From: a virus
IMG/VR virus record: IMGVR_UViG_3300047444_000028
Location: 1-23,944 of that record
Reading direction: 5' to 3' (one strand)
Length of the DNA: 23,944 nt
In this document: positions 23,698 to 23,944 of the stretch, in pieces
How the letters are laid out: each line of letters begins with the position of its first letter
Numbering within the stretch: the stretch's first letter is position 1
Position numbers and translations under genes: made by a program
Notes under the pieces: model-generated
Told to the model about the DNA's origin: nothing
What the model saw: only the letters and a program-made list of their open reading frames with translations
The model's database searches: none

Positions 23698-23944
23698 CGA
23701 CAAAATTCGTTTGAGAGCAGATCAGGGAGATAAGGTTGGCTACTGCCGCATTACCTCCGCGTGATCCAGTAATGGTTCCGCTAAAGAGAAGCGGACTGTT
23801 ATTGCCGTCATGGCTATGCGCACCACTAGCGGCCTGATTAACGCCGGGGCCTAGTGTGTGGTGCTGTGCATTAGTGTCACTATCTACGTCAGAGAAAGCA
23901 TGGAACAACCTGTTACTCACAGGGTCCATAGGCATCTGAGCCTG
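23681..23944 (-). CDS. C-terminal part of an unknown protein (5' end beyond the window)
   Basis: The frame is open through the right edge, and the first ATG at 23935 has no ribosome site, so this is probably the end of a longer gene. The visible part holds ASGAHSHDGNNSPLLFSG (about residues 36-53 of the ATG version), a His-containing loop seen in some phage fibre or minor structural proteins, then TITGSRGGNAAVANLISLI. The stop lies 17-23 bases inside the terminase start region. Function not assigned. Confidence 0.5.
   Translation of the reverse strand, partial: QAQMPMDPVSNRLFHAFSDVDSDTNAQHHTLGPGVNQAASGAHSHDGNNSPLLFSGTITGSRGGNAAVANLISLICSQTNFVDGTTA

Noticed and set aside
1-23944. CRISPR arrays, tRNA genes, insertion sequences, integrase or attachment sites
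   Set aside because: No regularly spaced direct repeats, cloverleaf candidates, transposase motifs or recombinase genes were seen on either strand.

Overview
The window is the structural half of a tailed double-stranded DNA bacteriophage genome, most likely a podovirus (short-tailed phage) of an actinobacterial host. The host call rests on a WhiB-like (Wbl) iron-sulfur regulator gene near the left end, a family known only from actinobacteria and their phages, and on Gram-positive lysis genes (GH25 muramidase with LysM repeats; virion lysin with SLT and CHAP domains; small membrane proteins, no sign of outer-membrane spanins). The podovirus call rests on a portal/scaffold/capsid block followed directly by an adaptor-like protein, a tail-nozzle-like protein and a set of large ejection-type proteins, with no tape measure, tail tube or tail sheath gene. 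The base composition is close to even by eye, lower than most Streptomyces phages. Host genus and phage name cannot be fixed from the sequence alone.

Almost everything from the right edge to about 1034 is one leftward (minus strand) late operon, read right to left: C-terminal part of an unknown (possibly fibre-like) protein; large terminase; two small unknown proteins and a third that overlaps its neighbour in another frame; portal; scaffold; major capsid protein; beta-rich fibre or decoration protein; coiled-coil membrane protein; LamG-like protein; GH25-LysM endolysin; unknown 158-residue protein; adaptor; nozzle; four small to medium Gly/Pro/Asn/Gln-rich virion-type proteins; a 1583-residue giant protein; a virion lysin (SLT + CHAP); a small holin-like membrane protein. 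Genes are packed end to end, six of the junctions being TAATG stop-start overlaps. Two strong stem-loops sit between genes in the middle of the operon (after the capsid gene and after the coiled-coil membrane protein), and two tandem stem-loops close it at 935-1023.

Left of the terminator a separate minus-strand unit begins: a sigma-70-like promoter (866-894) drives the Wbl gene. A plus-strand gene for a zinc-binding-type protein converges on it, and the two frames overlap antisense for 278 bases, so two coding sequences share DNA on opposite strands.

In working terms, terminase packages DNA through the portal into a capsid built on the scaffold; the adaptor and nozzle form the short tail; the giant protein, its Gln/Asn-rich partners and the SLT/CHAP lysin are proposed to leave the virion at infection to breach the wall and conduct DNA; the GH25-LysM enzyme plus one or both small membrane proteins would release progeny. 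The most unusual points are the antisense Wbl/zinc-protein pair, the Wbl variant with Phe in place of the signature Trp, the nested reading frame upstream of the portal, and the stem-loops that may tune capsid against downstream expression. I did not find a defence system, CRISPR array, tRNA or insertion sequence.
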